Of a stretch of DNA of 64,000 nucleotides, positions 20,594-29,050 are shown piece after piece (positions within the stretch are counted from its first letter, which is position 1; each line of letters begins with the position of its first letter). A program made the position numbers and the translations under genes. Under the pieces are notes generated by a model, which was not told the origin of the DNA, did no database searches, and saw only the letters and a list, made by a program, of their open reading frames with translations. The stretch is from Psychrobacter sp. Cmf 22.2 (GTDB lineage Bacteria > Pseudomonadota > Gammaproteobacteria > Pseudomonadales > Moraxellaceae): positions 1 through 64,000 of the forward strand of contig NZ_MRYA01000003.1 in the NCBI RefSeq assembly GCF_001921745.1, written 5' to 3'.

Positions 20594-21640
20594 ATGAACG
20601 ACTCTATCAAATCCAACAAAGCTGATGCTGAAAACAAAGTCGATTTATTACCTGCTGTTGCTAATTATCTAAAGGTATTAAATGAACAACTGCTTCCTGC
20701 CTTCGTGCAAACAGGTAGTATCCTTAATGCTATCAATGCTAGAGATGGCCTAGCAAATTTAACCCATACCTTTGTCACCGAGACCGTGAATGTGGCGCTA
20801 ATAGTCGATGATATCATTGAAGGTGATGCGTCAACTAAAGATGCTTATCATGTGCCGGTGCGCCTTTTTTATCCGAGCTTGCCGGATGCTTCAATAGAGC
20901 AGACTGAGCAGACACCACTACCCGTGATGCTGTACTTTCATGGTGGCGGTGGTACAGCGGGTAGTGTCTCTGTTTATCATCAAATTTTATGCCGTTTAGC
21001 GAAGCTTACAGGGCACATTGTGGTTGCCCCAGAATACCGTCTTGCACCAGAAAACCCTTATCCTTGTGCTCAAAACGATGCTTGCACTGCTTTGCTTGGC
21101 TTAAATAAACTACTCGCCCGCCGTCACATCAGCACGAATAAGCTCGTAGTAGCAGGAGACAGTCATGGTGGGGCATTAGTTACCAATCTACTGCGTGACC
21201 CTAGGATAAAACAATCTGAGGTGAGCTGTGACATCAGCGCGCAAGTACTGATATATCCAAGCGTCGACTTTACCATGAGCTGCCCTTCTATTAATAAATA
21301 CGCCAATGGGTATCTACTCAGCCAAGCGCGCATTAACTGGTATTTTGACCAGTACTTTCAGCACGGTGAAGACAGAAAGTCAAAATCTGCTCTGTTCGCT
21401 AGTTTAGACGAGCTGGCGCATCAGCCACCTGTTCTTATTATCAATGCAGCGGTTGATCCTTTATATGATGAAGGTGTCGCTTATGCTGCCAAACTTAGCG
21501 AAGCTGGTGTCAATACGCAGCACTTGACTTTTGATAAGGTCATTCATGCTTACCTTAATATGGAAAATCTCAATCCTGACATCTGCAAGCAAACCTATCA
21601 GGCGATAAATGCATTTTTAGCTAGCAAAAGTTCTGAATAA
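20594..21640 (+). CDS. Alpha/beta hydrolase, hormone-sensitive lipase family
   Basis: Carboxylesterase of 348 residues. It has the HSL oxyanion motif HGGGG near residue 117, the nucleophile elbow GDSHGG near residue 198 (with His in place of the usual Ala of GDSAG), the acid in DPLYDEG near 293, and the histidine in IHAYLNM near 322. No signal peptide, so probably cytoplasmic. AGAGGA at 20582-20587 favours the ATG at 20594 over the one at 20588. A second member of the family is encoded at 53184. The natural substrate is unknown; short-chain esters are usual. Confidence 0.9.
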   Translation: MNDSIKSNKADAENKVDLLPAVANYLKVLNEQLLPAFVQTGSILNAINARDGLANLTHTFVTETVNVALIVDDIIEGDASTKDAYHVPVRLFYPSLPDASIEQTEQTPLPVMLYFHGGGGTAGSVSVYHQILCRLAKLTGHIVVAPEYRLAPENPYPCAQNDACTALLGLNKLLARRHISTNKLVVAGDSHGGALVTNLLRDPRIKQSEVSCDISAQVLIYPSVDFTMSCPSINKYANGYLLSQARINWYFDQYFQHGEDRKSKSALFASLDELAHQPPVLIINAAVDPLYDEGVAYAAKLSEAGVNTQHLTFDKVIHAYLNMENLNPDICKQTYQAINAFLASKSSE

Positions 21641-21777
21641 TGCTAACCAATCTCAGGCAAGCCAGCAGCTCTCAAAGTTGTTAAGGTATTTTTTGATCAT
21701 AGTATCAGCTACTTGTGAATATTAAGCCTGCCCTAATATAAAGCAAATAATGCCAATAAATATGTAACGGAACCACT

Positions 21778-22593
21778 ATGCCATTGCCTTTAATAAAGCC
21801 TTATTTATCTAAATTTTTATCAAAGAAACTTAGCTTGGCGCTACTGACCAGCTTAGCACTGGTAGCTTGTAGTCCAGCCGATGATGCTGATACTACTAGT
21901 GCTAACGCGAACGAGCCTATAACAGATGCGCCTCAAACAGAAGCCATTAACAATACTACTAACGAGGTTTCACGTGAAACAGTGAATGAACAAGATAATG
22001 TCGTGGCGATTGAGCAACCTATTACTATTTTAGCACTTGGCGACTCTCTGACCGAAGGCTTGGGCGTAAACCCTGATGACAATTACCCTGCCCAATTGGA
22101 AGTAACGCTCAAAGAGATGGGTTATAGCAATGTCAAAGTCGTTAATTCAGGTCTTAGCGGTGAGACCAGTACAGGCCTCGTCAATCGTTTGGACTGGGTG
22201 GCACAAACCAAGCCTGATATTACCATACTGTCTATTGGCGCTAATGACGCTATCCGTGGTATTGACGTCGCAACCGTTGAAGATAACATCCGTACCGCGG
22301 TTAAACACTTGCAAGACAACGGCAGTGAAGTCATCTTGGGCGGCATGCAGATTTATGACAATCTTGGCTCTGACTATGTAGAGTCGTTTGCCGCGATTTA
22401 TCCTCGCGTCGCTAAAGATATGAACGTCACGCTGATTCCGTTCTTTTTAAATGGTGTGGGCGGAGACCCTGAGCTCAACCAAGCCGATGCCATTCATCCA
22501 ACCAAAGATGGCTACACAATTATCGTTAATGATAATATTTTGCCCATCTTAGCGCCCAAGCTTGAAGCAATGGTAGAGACTGAAAATAACTGA
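21778..22593 (+). CDS. GDSL lysophospholipase/arylesterase, lipoprotein (TesA-like)
   Basis: SGNH hydrolase related to E. coli TesA (thioesterase I/lysophospholipase L1). 271 residues with a lipoprotein signal (lipobox LVAC near residue 31), a Thr/Asn/Glu-rich linker, then ILALGDSLTEGLGV (block I Ser near 89), NSGLSGETS (block II), IGANDAIRG (block III Asn) and DAIHPTKDGY (block V Asp-His). It differs from TesA in being lipid-anchored rather than freely periplasmic. A ParB parS-like palindrome lies inside the coding sequence (21966-21981), in the linker. It is followed by ybbA and ybbP, which in E. coli are divergent from tesA; here all three face the same way. Confidence 0.92.
   Translation: MPLPLIKPYLSKFLSKKLSLALLTSLALVACSPADDADTTSANANEPITDAPQTEAINNTTNEVSRETVNEQDNVVAIEQPITILALGDSLTEGLGVNPDDNYPAQLEVTLKEMGYSNVKVVNSGLSGETSTGLVNRLDWVAQTKPDITILSIGANDAIRGIDVATVEDNIRTAVKHLQDNGSEVILGGMQIYDNLGSDYVESFAAIYPRVAKDMNVTLIPFFLNGVGGDPELNQADAIHPTKDGYTIIVNDNILPILAPKLEAMVETENN
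21966..21981. promoter_or_regulatory. ParB-binding parS-like site within tesA-like gene
   Basis: Contains the 14-bp palindrome GTTTCACGTGAAAC (21967-21980) and matches the consensus TGTTTCACGTGAAACA at 15 of 16 positions (first base G). It lies in the variable linker of the lipoprotein, where codon choice is free. Confidence 0.75.
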
Positions 22594-22660
22594 TTCGACT
22601 GATTAAAATACCTAACGAGCCAGCGCAAGTAACAGACACTACGTCAACTGAGACCCTGTA

Positions 22661-23404
22661 ATGACATCAAATCCGACTGTACTATCATCGACACCAGCAT
22701 CAGAATCAACATCGAATTCTACACAGCAAGCCCTACTTACCGCCTCACATCTCAATAAAACCGTGCAAGTCGGTGAGCAATCACTGTCTATTATCAAGAA
22801 CGTCAGTATTCATGTCGATGCTGGCGAATTCGTGGTCATTATGGGTAAGTCTGGCTCGGGTAAATCAACTTTGCTTGGTTTACTGGCAGCGCTAGATTAT
22901 CCCGATAGCGGCTCGGTTGAGCTGGCTGGACAGACATTAAGCAGTCTTGATGAAGATGCTCTCGCTGTGATTCGTCAACGTGATATGGGCTTTGTCTTTC
23001 AATCGTTTCACCTACTGCCAACTTTGACAGTGGCGGAAAATATTGCGTTCCCGCTTGATATCGCTCGACGTCCGAATAAAACACGCGTCAACGAATTGAT
23101 TGAAGCCGTTGATTTGGGTCATAGACGTCATAGTTTGCCCAATCAACTATCAGGCGGTGAGCAACAACGCACGGCGGTGGCGCGGGCACTGGTATCGCAG
23201 CCAAAGATTGTATTCGCTGATGAGCCAACGGGCAACCTTGATGAGCAAAATGCCGATCAAGTCATGAACCTGCTATTAGATTTACGCCAGCAGACGGGGT
23301 CAGCACTCGTGGTTGTGACTCATGATCCTGCGCTTGCCGAAATGGCAGATCGCGTTATTACCATGCATGACGGTATGATAGATGGGTCGAAAGTTAATGG
23401 ATAA
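22661..23404 (+). CDS. ybbA: ABC transporter ATP-binding protein (YbbA)
   Basis: ATPase of a LolD/MacB-type ABC system, 247 residues. Walker A is GKSGSGKST, the signature is LSGGEQQRTAVARAL, Walker B is IVFADEPTGNLD and the switch histidine is in VVTHDPALA. The first 30 residues are Ser/Thr-rich and variable. It overlaps the permease gene, so the two are translationally coupled. The role of YbbA-YbbP is not firmly known; proximity to a TesA-type lipase suggests a role in lipid or lipoprotein handling at the envelope (inference). Confidence 0.93.
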   Translation: MTSNPTVLSSTPASESTSNSTQQALLTASHLNKTVQVGEQSLSIIKNVSIHVDAGEFVVIMGKSGSGKSTLLGLLAALDYPDSGSVELAGQTLSSLDEDALAVIRQRDMGFVFQSFHLLPTLTVAENIAFPLDIARRPNKTRVNELIEAVDLGHRRHSLPNQLSGGEQQRTAVARALVSQPKIVFADEPTGNLDEQNADQVMNLLLDLRQQTGSALVVVTHDPALAEMADRVITMHDGMIDGSKVNG

Positions 23405-25991
23405 CATGGATAAAGAGTCAAATTATTCTGGTGGCATGATACGCCAACTTTTCACTCGCGATCTAGGCTCGCAAGCGTTAAGTCGCAGCTGGTGGCGGCG
23501 CTGGGTATATCCGGTGCTGTATTTATTGACGCTCACGCTATCGCTTGCCACCTACCTCACTCTTGATTCTATCCAGCAGTCCGTTGATAGCTATATCACT
23601 GACAATCAGCGCGCGCTAATCGGTGGTGATCTGATACTTGAAAGTAATCAAGAATGGCCAGCAGACATTTTAAAGCAAGTCCAAACCCTGCCTGACGACC
23701 AAATCGTCTACGATCATCAGTTCAGCTCTATGGTCGTCACTGACGAGCAAACCTTGCTGGTGCGCGTTAAAGGCATTACGCCGGCTTATCCGCTATACGG
23801 AACAGCAGAAACGGCATCAAACAAACCGTTATGGGAACAGCTCAAGCCTGACACCGTGGTCGTCGCGCCAGAAGTCCTGCAAGGCATCAATGCGAGTATT
23901 GGCGATAGCATTACCATTGGCGAAGGGCAATTTACGATCAGCGATGTGCTGACCAAAGAGCCGGATCGTCCACTCAGTGCCTTTGACTTTGGCGGGCATG
24001 TACTCATGCAAGCAGACGCACTGGAGGCAACCAACTTACTCGGTCAACGTAGCCGCGTGCGTTATCGCATTGAGATGGCAGGAGACGCTGAAACCATAGA
24101 ACCACTACGTGAGCAGTTAGAGCAGACCTTGACCAGCTACCCTGATATTAGACTGTCTGATATCGATTCAGAGGACACGCAGATATCGCGCATCTCTGAC
24201 AATGTGTTGATGTTTTTAAAACTACTGGTCATTGCGGTATTGCTACTCTCTGCGGTGGCGATGTATGGGGTCATCACGGCTTTTGTGACCAAGCAGCAGT
24301 CTAATAATGCGATTCGCTTGGCCTTAGGTGAGCCTCTTAAATCTCTCAAACGTAGCTATTATCAACTATTGATAGCGACCACAGTTATCGCTTGTATCGC
24401 AGCGAGTATACTGAGTTTCGGCTTACTACAAATTGGTCAGCCGTATCTTATTGCCATCCTGCCAGCAGACGTGGGCCTTGCCATCAACCCTATCAGTATA
24501 ATTAAAACCATCATCATTGCTCTAGTGCTGACCTTACTGATTGCCCAGCGTGGCTTAAGCACCCTTAGCACTACTAAGCCTGCAACATTACTCAATCAAG
24601 GTGCTAGTCAGCAATCACAAAACCTGCCTTGGTATCGACGCTTACCCCTATTATGGTACGGGCTGATGCTGGTAGGACTGTATGCGTTTTTTGCTTATGA
24701 AGTTGGCTCATTAACATTCGGCGCTCAGCTACTTGCTGGCTTAATTGGTTTCGTAGCGATATTTTGGCTATTGGCACGCGCTTGGCTATGGCTGCTGACC
24801 AAATTGGCAATGAATACTGATATCAGTTGGATGAAGCGCATTGCTATTCATAACCTTGCGCGTAAAGGTAACCAGTCTGCGCTGTTCTTTGTCACCTTAT
24901 CGCTGTCAGTGGCTGTCCTCACGCTCATCACCACACTCAATCATAGTATCAATGCCCAGTTTATTAATGCGTATCCTGAAGATGCGCCCAATTTATTTTT
25001 ATTAGATGTACAAAGCGATCAACATGAGGATATTGATGCCTTAATTGGCGCGCCAGTGAGCTATTATCCGGTCATTCGCGCCCGTGTGGTCACCGCAAAT
25101 GATGTACCCGCGCAAGATATCGAACCTGCGGATGGCTTTGATGAGCCTACTCGTGTCTTTAACTTAAGCTACGCAGATACGGTGATGGACACTGAGTTTA
25201 TTACTGATGCAGTAGAAGATAACGAGCTGTACTCGCCTATCGAAGCTGATGGTCAACAAGGCCAAACGCCACAGATTGCACCTCTGTCTATTTTAGATAC
25301 CGCGGCAGGTATGCTCAATGTCGGCATGGGCGATCAGGTTCGTTTTAATATCCAAGGTATCGAAATCGTCGGTCAAATTACCAGTATTCGCTCACGTTAC
25401 GAGCGTGGCCCAAGCCCTTATTTTTATTTCTTGTTTGAGCCATCGGTGCTATCTGCTGCTCCGCAAATCCAATTTGCCACCGCTCATGTGGCAGAAGATG
25501 CTATCCCAGAGCTGCAAGGCAAACTGGTACGCGAATTCCCTGCCGTCACTACCATCGACGGTACGGCAATCGCTGAGCAAGTCCAAGAGCTGGTGGTACA
25601 AATGAGCCGCTTGGTCTATGTCTTTACGCTACTGGCATTGCTGACGGGTGTCATGGTGTTGATTAGCTCGCTCCTCTCTACCTCGCAAGATCGCATGCAA
25701 GAAAGCGCTTCGTTTAGGCTATTAGGTATGCAAAAGCGTGACTTGTATATGCTCAATATCTTAGAGCTTGGAGTGCTTGGTATTAGTGCGGCGACATTTG
25801 CGGTGGTTATCGCCAGCGTTGGCGCATGGGCGGCTATCACGCAATGGTTTAATCTACAGTTTAGTGTGCCGTGGACGAGCTTGGCTATTGGTGGTGCGGC
25901 ATTAGTTGTATTGCTGTTTGCTATTGCTATTATTTATGTGAGATTGGTGATTGGACGCGGGATTATGGCGAGAGTTCGGGCGATGATTTAG
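23382..25991 (+). CDS. ybbP: ABC transporter permease, FtsX-like (YbbP)
   Basis: Large permease of about 869 residues with two MacB/FtsX-type units: a first hydrophobic helix near 43-63, a periplasmic domain, three helices around 280-400, further helices around 420-520, a second periplasmic region, and the last three helices from about 735 with the FtsX-domain segment SRLVYVFTLLALLTGVMVL. Starts at 23382, 23397 and 23406 are all possible; the sequence ATGGATAACATG places the YbbA stop between the last two. Partner of YbbA. It probably moves hydrophobic substrates through the inner membrane or acts as a mechanotransmitter. Confidence 0.92.
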   Translation: MGRKLMDNMDKESNYSGGMIRQLFTRDLGSQALSRSWWRRWVYPVLYLLTLTLSLATYLTLDSIQQSVDSYITDNQRALIGGDLILESNQEWPADILKQVQTLPDDQIVYDHQFSSMVVTDEQTLLVRVKGITPAYPLYGTAETASNKPLWEQLKPDTVVVAPEVLQGINASIGDSITIGEGQFTISDVLTKEPDRPLSAFDFGGHVLMQADALEATNLLGQRSRVRYRIEMAGDAETIEPLREQLEQTLTSYPDIRLSDIDSEDTQISRISDNVLMFLKLLVIAVLLLSAVAMYGVITAFVTKQQSNNAIRLALGEPLKSLKRSYYQLLIATTVIACIAASILSFGLLQIGQPYLIAILPADVGLAINPISIIKTIIIALVLTLLIAQRGLSTLSTTKPATLLNQGASQQSQNLPWYRRLPLLWYGLMLVGLYAFFAYEVGSLTFGAQLLAGLIGFVAIFWLLARAWLWLLTKLAMNTDISWMKRIAIHNLARKGNQSALFFVTLSLSVAVLTLITTLNHSINAQFINAYPEDAPNLFLLDVQSDQHEDIDALIGAPVSYYPVIRARVVTANDVPAQDIEPADGFDEPTRVFNLSYADTVMDTEFITDAVEDNELYSPIEADGQQGQTPQIAPLSILDTAAGMLNVGMGDQVRFNIQGIEIVGQITSIRSRYERGPSPYFYFLFEPSVLSAAPQIQFATAHVAEDAIPELQGKLVREFPAVTTIDGTAIAEQVQELVVQMSRLVYVFTLLALLTGVMVLISSLLSTSQDRMQESASFRLLGMQKRDLYMLNILELGVLGISAATFAVVIASVGAWAAITQWFNLQFSVPWTSLAIGGAALVVLLFAIAIIYVRLVIGRGIMARVRAMI

Positions 25992-26026
25992 AGGTTATTG
26001 AATATATTTTTTATTAGGAGAAGGAA

Positions 26027-26740
26027 ATGTTACAAGAAAAGCTGTTTGACCGTTATATGAGTATTGCTGAAGAGCATCAAGAGTTTTTAGAAAAGTCCTT
26101 ATCCTATAACGATTTAGCAAAACTACTTTTGGGCAGTGTACCTGATGAATACGAACAAGCGCCTAATAAAATACTAATTGTTGGTAGAGAAACTAAGGGT
26201 TGGTTAAAGAGTTTGAATGACTTCCAATATGATAAAAATGGAATTAAGCGGTCAATGGATGAGAGTAAAGACTTCGTACGAGACCAGCTAAAAGAAAAGA
26301 AAAAAGATACTCGTGGTAAATCATTCTTTAATTTTGTACGTGATGTTGCGAAAAAAAGTGGCGATAATGGTGTTTTATGGGCTAACATCTATGCCTCTGA
26401 CTATAAGGGCGGGCATATCAATCACATAAAAGATAAGGACATGATAAAAGAGATAGAAACTATTTCTAGAAAAATTATTGTCGCTCAAATTGAGGTACTA
26501 AATCCCGATATCATCATATTCGCTACAGGCAGTCAGGGCATTGCAGCAAGACGTAGATACTTCCCAAATTCGGAGTTGAGAGAACGTACAGCTATTGAAG
26601 GCTACCCCTCAAAGGATTTATGGGCTTTTAAATTACCCGATTATGACGCTCAGTGTTATCGCATACACCACCCTAGTTCATTTAGTAATGAGAAAAGGCA
26701 AGCAAGACAAAAACTTATTGAAATATTGCCGAGCATATAA
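26027..26740 (+). CDS. Uracil-DNA-glycosylase-fold protein of unknown function
   Basis: 237 residues, no signal peptide. The order of motifs resembles the UDG superfamily: a first beta strand and active-site loop NKILIVGRETKGW (about 47-59), a second strand VLWANIYASDY (about 115-125), LNPDIIIFATG (about 157-167) and a late RIHHPSSFS (about 213-221) comparable to the His-Pro-Ser loop of UDG families 4-6. The usual catalytic loop (GQDPYH or GEAPG) is replaced by GRETKG, so glycosylase activity cannot be assumed. AGGAGAAGGA precedes the ATG closely. The gene looks more AT-rich than its neighbours and lies tail to tail with the FtsZ-like gene, in an islet between ybbP and a dehydrogenase gene. 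This suggests transfer. Confidence 0.7.
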   Translation: MLQEKLFDRYMSIAEEHQEFLEKSLSYNDLAKLLLGSVPDEYEQAPNKILIVGRETKGWLKSLNDFQYDKNGIKRSMDESKDFVRDQLKEKKKDTRGKSFFNFVRDVAKKSGDNGVLWANIYASDYKGGHINHIKDKDMIKEIETISRKIIVAQIEVLNPDIIIFATGSQGIAARRRYFPNSELRERTAIEGYPSKDLWAFKLPDYDAQCYRIHHPSSFSNEKRQARQKLIEILPSI

Positions 26741-26830
26741 TTATTAAGTGTTAGTCAATTACCTTATAGGCATTGTCTGGAACAAAAAAAACTTTATAGC
26801 CTTTTATGTGTTGAAGCGAGTCATGATTCG

Positions 26831-27613
26831 TTAATTTTGCGATGGCTCGTCGGGGTATATTACACTGATATAAGCATTATTTAATGTACTCATTGCCATG
26901 CCATAAAGCACCATGTCAGAGTGATTCATTTTCCGATTAACCATTTCTATAATTTCACTAGATTGCTCAAGATTTCCAGGGTTAATTGTATGGATGTAAA
27001 GCAATAGACTTCTAACGTCTTTTATAGGAAGGTTACCTATAAATTCTTCAACCTCCTGTTTATTTTGCTTGAAAAAATCGTCTGATAAATAAAATTTTGA
27101 TTCTGCATATTGAGTATATGGGCATTGATTAAAAAAACTGATAATGTCATTCAGATCCATAGCGATATAGCTCCCGTGCACACTCAACATAGCTTGGAAC
27201 TGATGTACAATCCTATCAACCTGCTTAAGCTCACAGCAAACCACACCATCTATGACATTATTAATTTCCATAAATCTACAACTGGTTCTTATGCCAATCA
27301 ACAATTCTGCACCTGACTGTTCTTTTAATGCACTAAGACCTTCTTCATTCCACTCATCGTCAAATAAAAAGAAAGCGCAGCAACAAGGTACGCTAAAGTC
27401 ACCTTTAGGATTATATATTTTAAATTGTGTTTTTAGTTTCCAGTCGTTGATAATATCATCTGGTATAGAATATTTTGAGCCTGTCGATTTAGTAGCTTTA
27501 AGCTGAATATTTTGGTCTGCAATACTGTTGCCATTATTTTTTGATGGTTTAGTTTTGAGGTTAACCTCATCAAGTGATTGCTGTACATTATTCACTGTAA
27601 TTCCTTTTATCAT
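26831..27613 (-). CDS. Unknown protein resembling the second half of FtsZ
   Basis: 260 residues. I do not recognise it as a named family. By eye, residues 70-255 follow FtsZ from the strand before helix H6 to the end of the C-terminal domain: EEGLSALKEQ (90-99) like the FtsZ EEGIEEL helix, ELLIGI (103-108) like the following strand, VDRIVHQFQAMLS (132-144) like helix H7, AMDLNDIISFF (151-161) like the T7 loop VDFADVRTVM with both acidic positions (Asp153, Asp156), RSLLLYIHT (201-209) like the GVLVNIT strand, and VLYGMAMSTLNNAYISVIY (235-253) like the last strands. The GTP-binding half (GGGTGTG) is absent; residues 1-60 are polar and unlike FtsZ. A GTG at 27595, with AAAAGGA in front, is an alternative start. 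No terminator was seen between it and the UDG-like gene. Confidence 0.6.
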   Translation of the reverse strand: MIKGITVNNVQQSLDEVNLKTKPSKNNGNSIADQNIQLKATKSTGSKYSIPDDIINDWKLKTQFKIYNPKGDFSVPCCCAFFLFDDEWNEEGLSALKEQSGAELLIGIRTSCRFMEINNVIDGVVCCELKQVDRIVHQFQAMLSVHGSYIAMDLNDIISFFNQCPYTQYAESKFYLSDDFFKQNKQEVEEFIGNLPIKDVRSLLLYIHTINPGNLEQSSEIIEMVNRKMNHSDMVLYGMAMSTLNNAYISVIYPDEPSQN

Positions 27614-28102
27614 CTAAAATAGTTCTATCTGAAGCACGCTGCCATAGCATTTTCATAAAGTTTACTGAACATAATAGCAGAGCTTATTCGGTGGATTACG
27701 CCTTATCTACATCTTCTACGAGAATTTGAAAAGTCTAACCCACCCTACACCAAATCTAACTCTTACCAAAACTTCGCTTAACTAATCAATAGTCGCCTTA
27801 GGGTGCGGTTTAGCCTCGACAGTAGCGGGTATACTTATGTGACCACTGGTCTGCGGGGACTTGGCTTTCCAGAAAATCATAGATTTTCTCTTGCGTCGAG
27901 GCAAGTGTCTTCCAGATACTTACTGTTTCCCTCCTCATATCGAGGCAATAGGAACACTATCAGCCTTTAGTCACCGCGCCAGTGGGCATATAAGATATGA
28001 ACGGATGGCGAGATTAGCTCCAAAACATTAAGCCCCTAAAACCCCAAATACCAAACCCTCTCAATTCACATCTCAGTTATTCTAACCCCAACCACTTTAA
28101 CT
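27614..28102. other. Non-coding region with structured element and repeat remnants
   Basis: 489 bases without a reading frame. It holds an imperfect inverted pair GGTGGATTA (27690-27698) / TAACCCACC (27736-27744) and a large stem-closed element at 27831-27998 described separately. TCGAGG occurs at 27896-27901 and again around 27940, with the inverted copy CCTCGA at 27814-27819. Confidence 0.6.
27831..27998. repeat. Stem-closed structured element (RNA or MITE-like)
   Basis: The arms 27831-27849 and 27979-27998 pair over 19 positions with one mismatch, one G-T and one bulge (ACTTATGTGACCACTGG against CCAGTGGGCATATAAG). Inside are three short hairpins: AGAAAATC/GATTTTCT (27871-27878, 27882-27889), CTTGC/GCAAG (27890-27894, 27901-27905) and CCTC/GAGG (27933-27936, 27942-27945). 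The strand of function is unknown. It could be a small RNA, a non-autonomous repeat, or both. Confidence 0.55.
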
Positions 28103-29050
28103 CTAGTTGTTTTCAATAAAATCATTGATTTGCCGAGTGATTATCTTCCATAGTTTGACTTGCGAGGCTCGGCTGCCTGCACCCATATGCGGGGTTAGAA
28201 TGATGCGAGGATGACCTTCATTGGCAAGCTGGACAATCGGGTCATTTTCGCCGGCAGGTTCTTGTTCAAATACGTCGGTAGCATAGCCAAGTATTTGCTC
28301 CTGTTTGACTGCGCTAGCTAAGGCCTCGCTATCGACAATCTTGCCACGGGCGACGTTGACCAGTAGCGGTTTTTTGCTCATTTTGCTTAGGGTGTCTTGG
28401 TTAATGAGATGCTTGGTTTCCTCGGTGAGCGGGCAATGTATAGTGATGACATCAGACTTGCTCAGAACGGTTTCAAAGTCGGTGTAGTCATCATTACGAG
28501 GCTTGCGACCTTGGCGCTCTGCCCATAGGACGTTCATGTCATAGGCTTTGGCAAGCTTGGTAATCCGCTTGCCAATATCACCGATACCTATCATACCGAT
28601 GGTTAAACCCTCGAGATCAATAGCCTCAGCATCGATGATGTCGGCTCGCCCCTTATCCTTCCATTCGCCACTTTTCACTTTGTTGTGATAATGGATACTG
28701 GCACGCATGGCGCTGAGTAGTAGCATCATGGTGTGCTCGGCGACGGTGGCGCTGGCAAAATCTGGTGCGTTAAGGACTTTGACGTCGTTGTCTTCGCAGG
28801 CTTGTTTGTCAATGTGGTTGGAGCCGACAGAGAGGAGCTGGATGAGCTTGAGATTGGGTAGCGCCTCAATAACTTCACGCTCGATACGTAGGGAGCCATT
28901 CATCATAATGTCGGCATCTTGACAGCGCTCAATGATGGTTTTATTGTCTTGTGGGGTTTCTTCAAAGGTGACGTAGTCGGTTATTTTTTCGGGGGTAGGT
29001 CGCTCTAGGTCGGCGATAAATCTTTTTTCATCGAGTAATACGGCTTTCAT
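28103..29050 (-). CDS. D-2-hydroxyacid dehydrogenase (NAD-binding)
   Basis: 315 residues, of the D-isomer-specific 2-hydroxyacid dehydrogenase family (glycerate, phosphoglycerate and lactate dehydrogenase relatives). The NAD-binding Rossmann motif is GMIGIGDIGKRI near residue 152. The catalytic arginine lies in VNVARGKIVD, the glutamate in DVFEQEPAGE and the histidine in TPHMGAGS. AAGGAG precedes the ATG. It lacks the ACT domain of SerA. The substrate cannot be assigned; hydroxypyruvate or glyoxylate reduction is most usual. It is the last chromosomal-type gene before the AT-rich islet. Confidence 0.9.
   Translation of the reverse strand: MKAVLLDEKRFIADLERPTPEKITDYVTFEETPQDNKTIIERCQDADIMMNGSLRIEREVIEALPNLKLIQLLSVGSNHIDKQACEDNDVKVLNAPDFASATVAEHTMMLLLSAMRASIHYHNKVKSGEWKDKGRADIIDAEAIDLEGLTIGMIGIGDIGKRITKLAKAYDMNVLWAERQGRKPRNDDYTDFETVLSKSDVITIHCPLTEETKHLINQDTLSKMSKKPLLVNVARGKIVDSEALASAVKQEQILGYATDVFEQEPAGENDPIVQLANEGHPRIILTPHMGAGSRASQVKLWKIITRQINDFIENN

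Noticed and set aside
26741-26830. Terminator between the UDG-fold and FtsZ-like genes
   Set aside because: The repeated TTATAG-like words are direct rather than inverted, so no hairpin forms.
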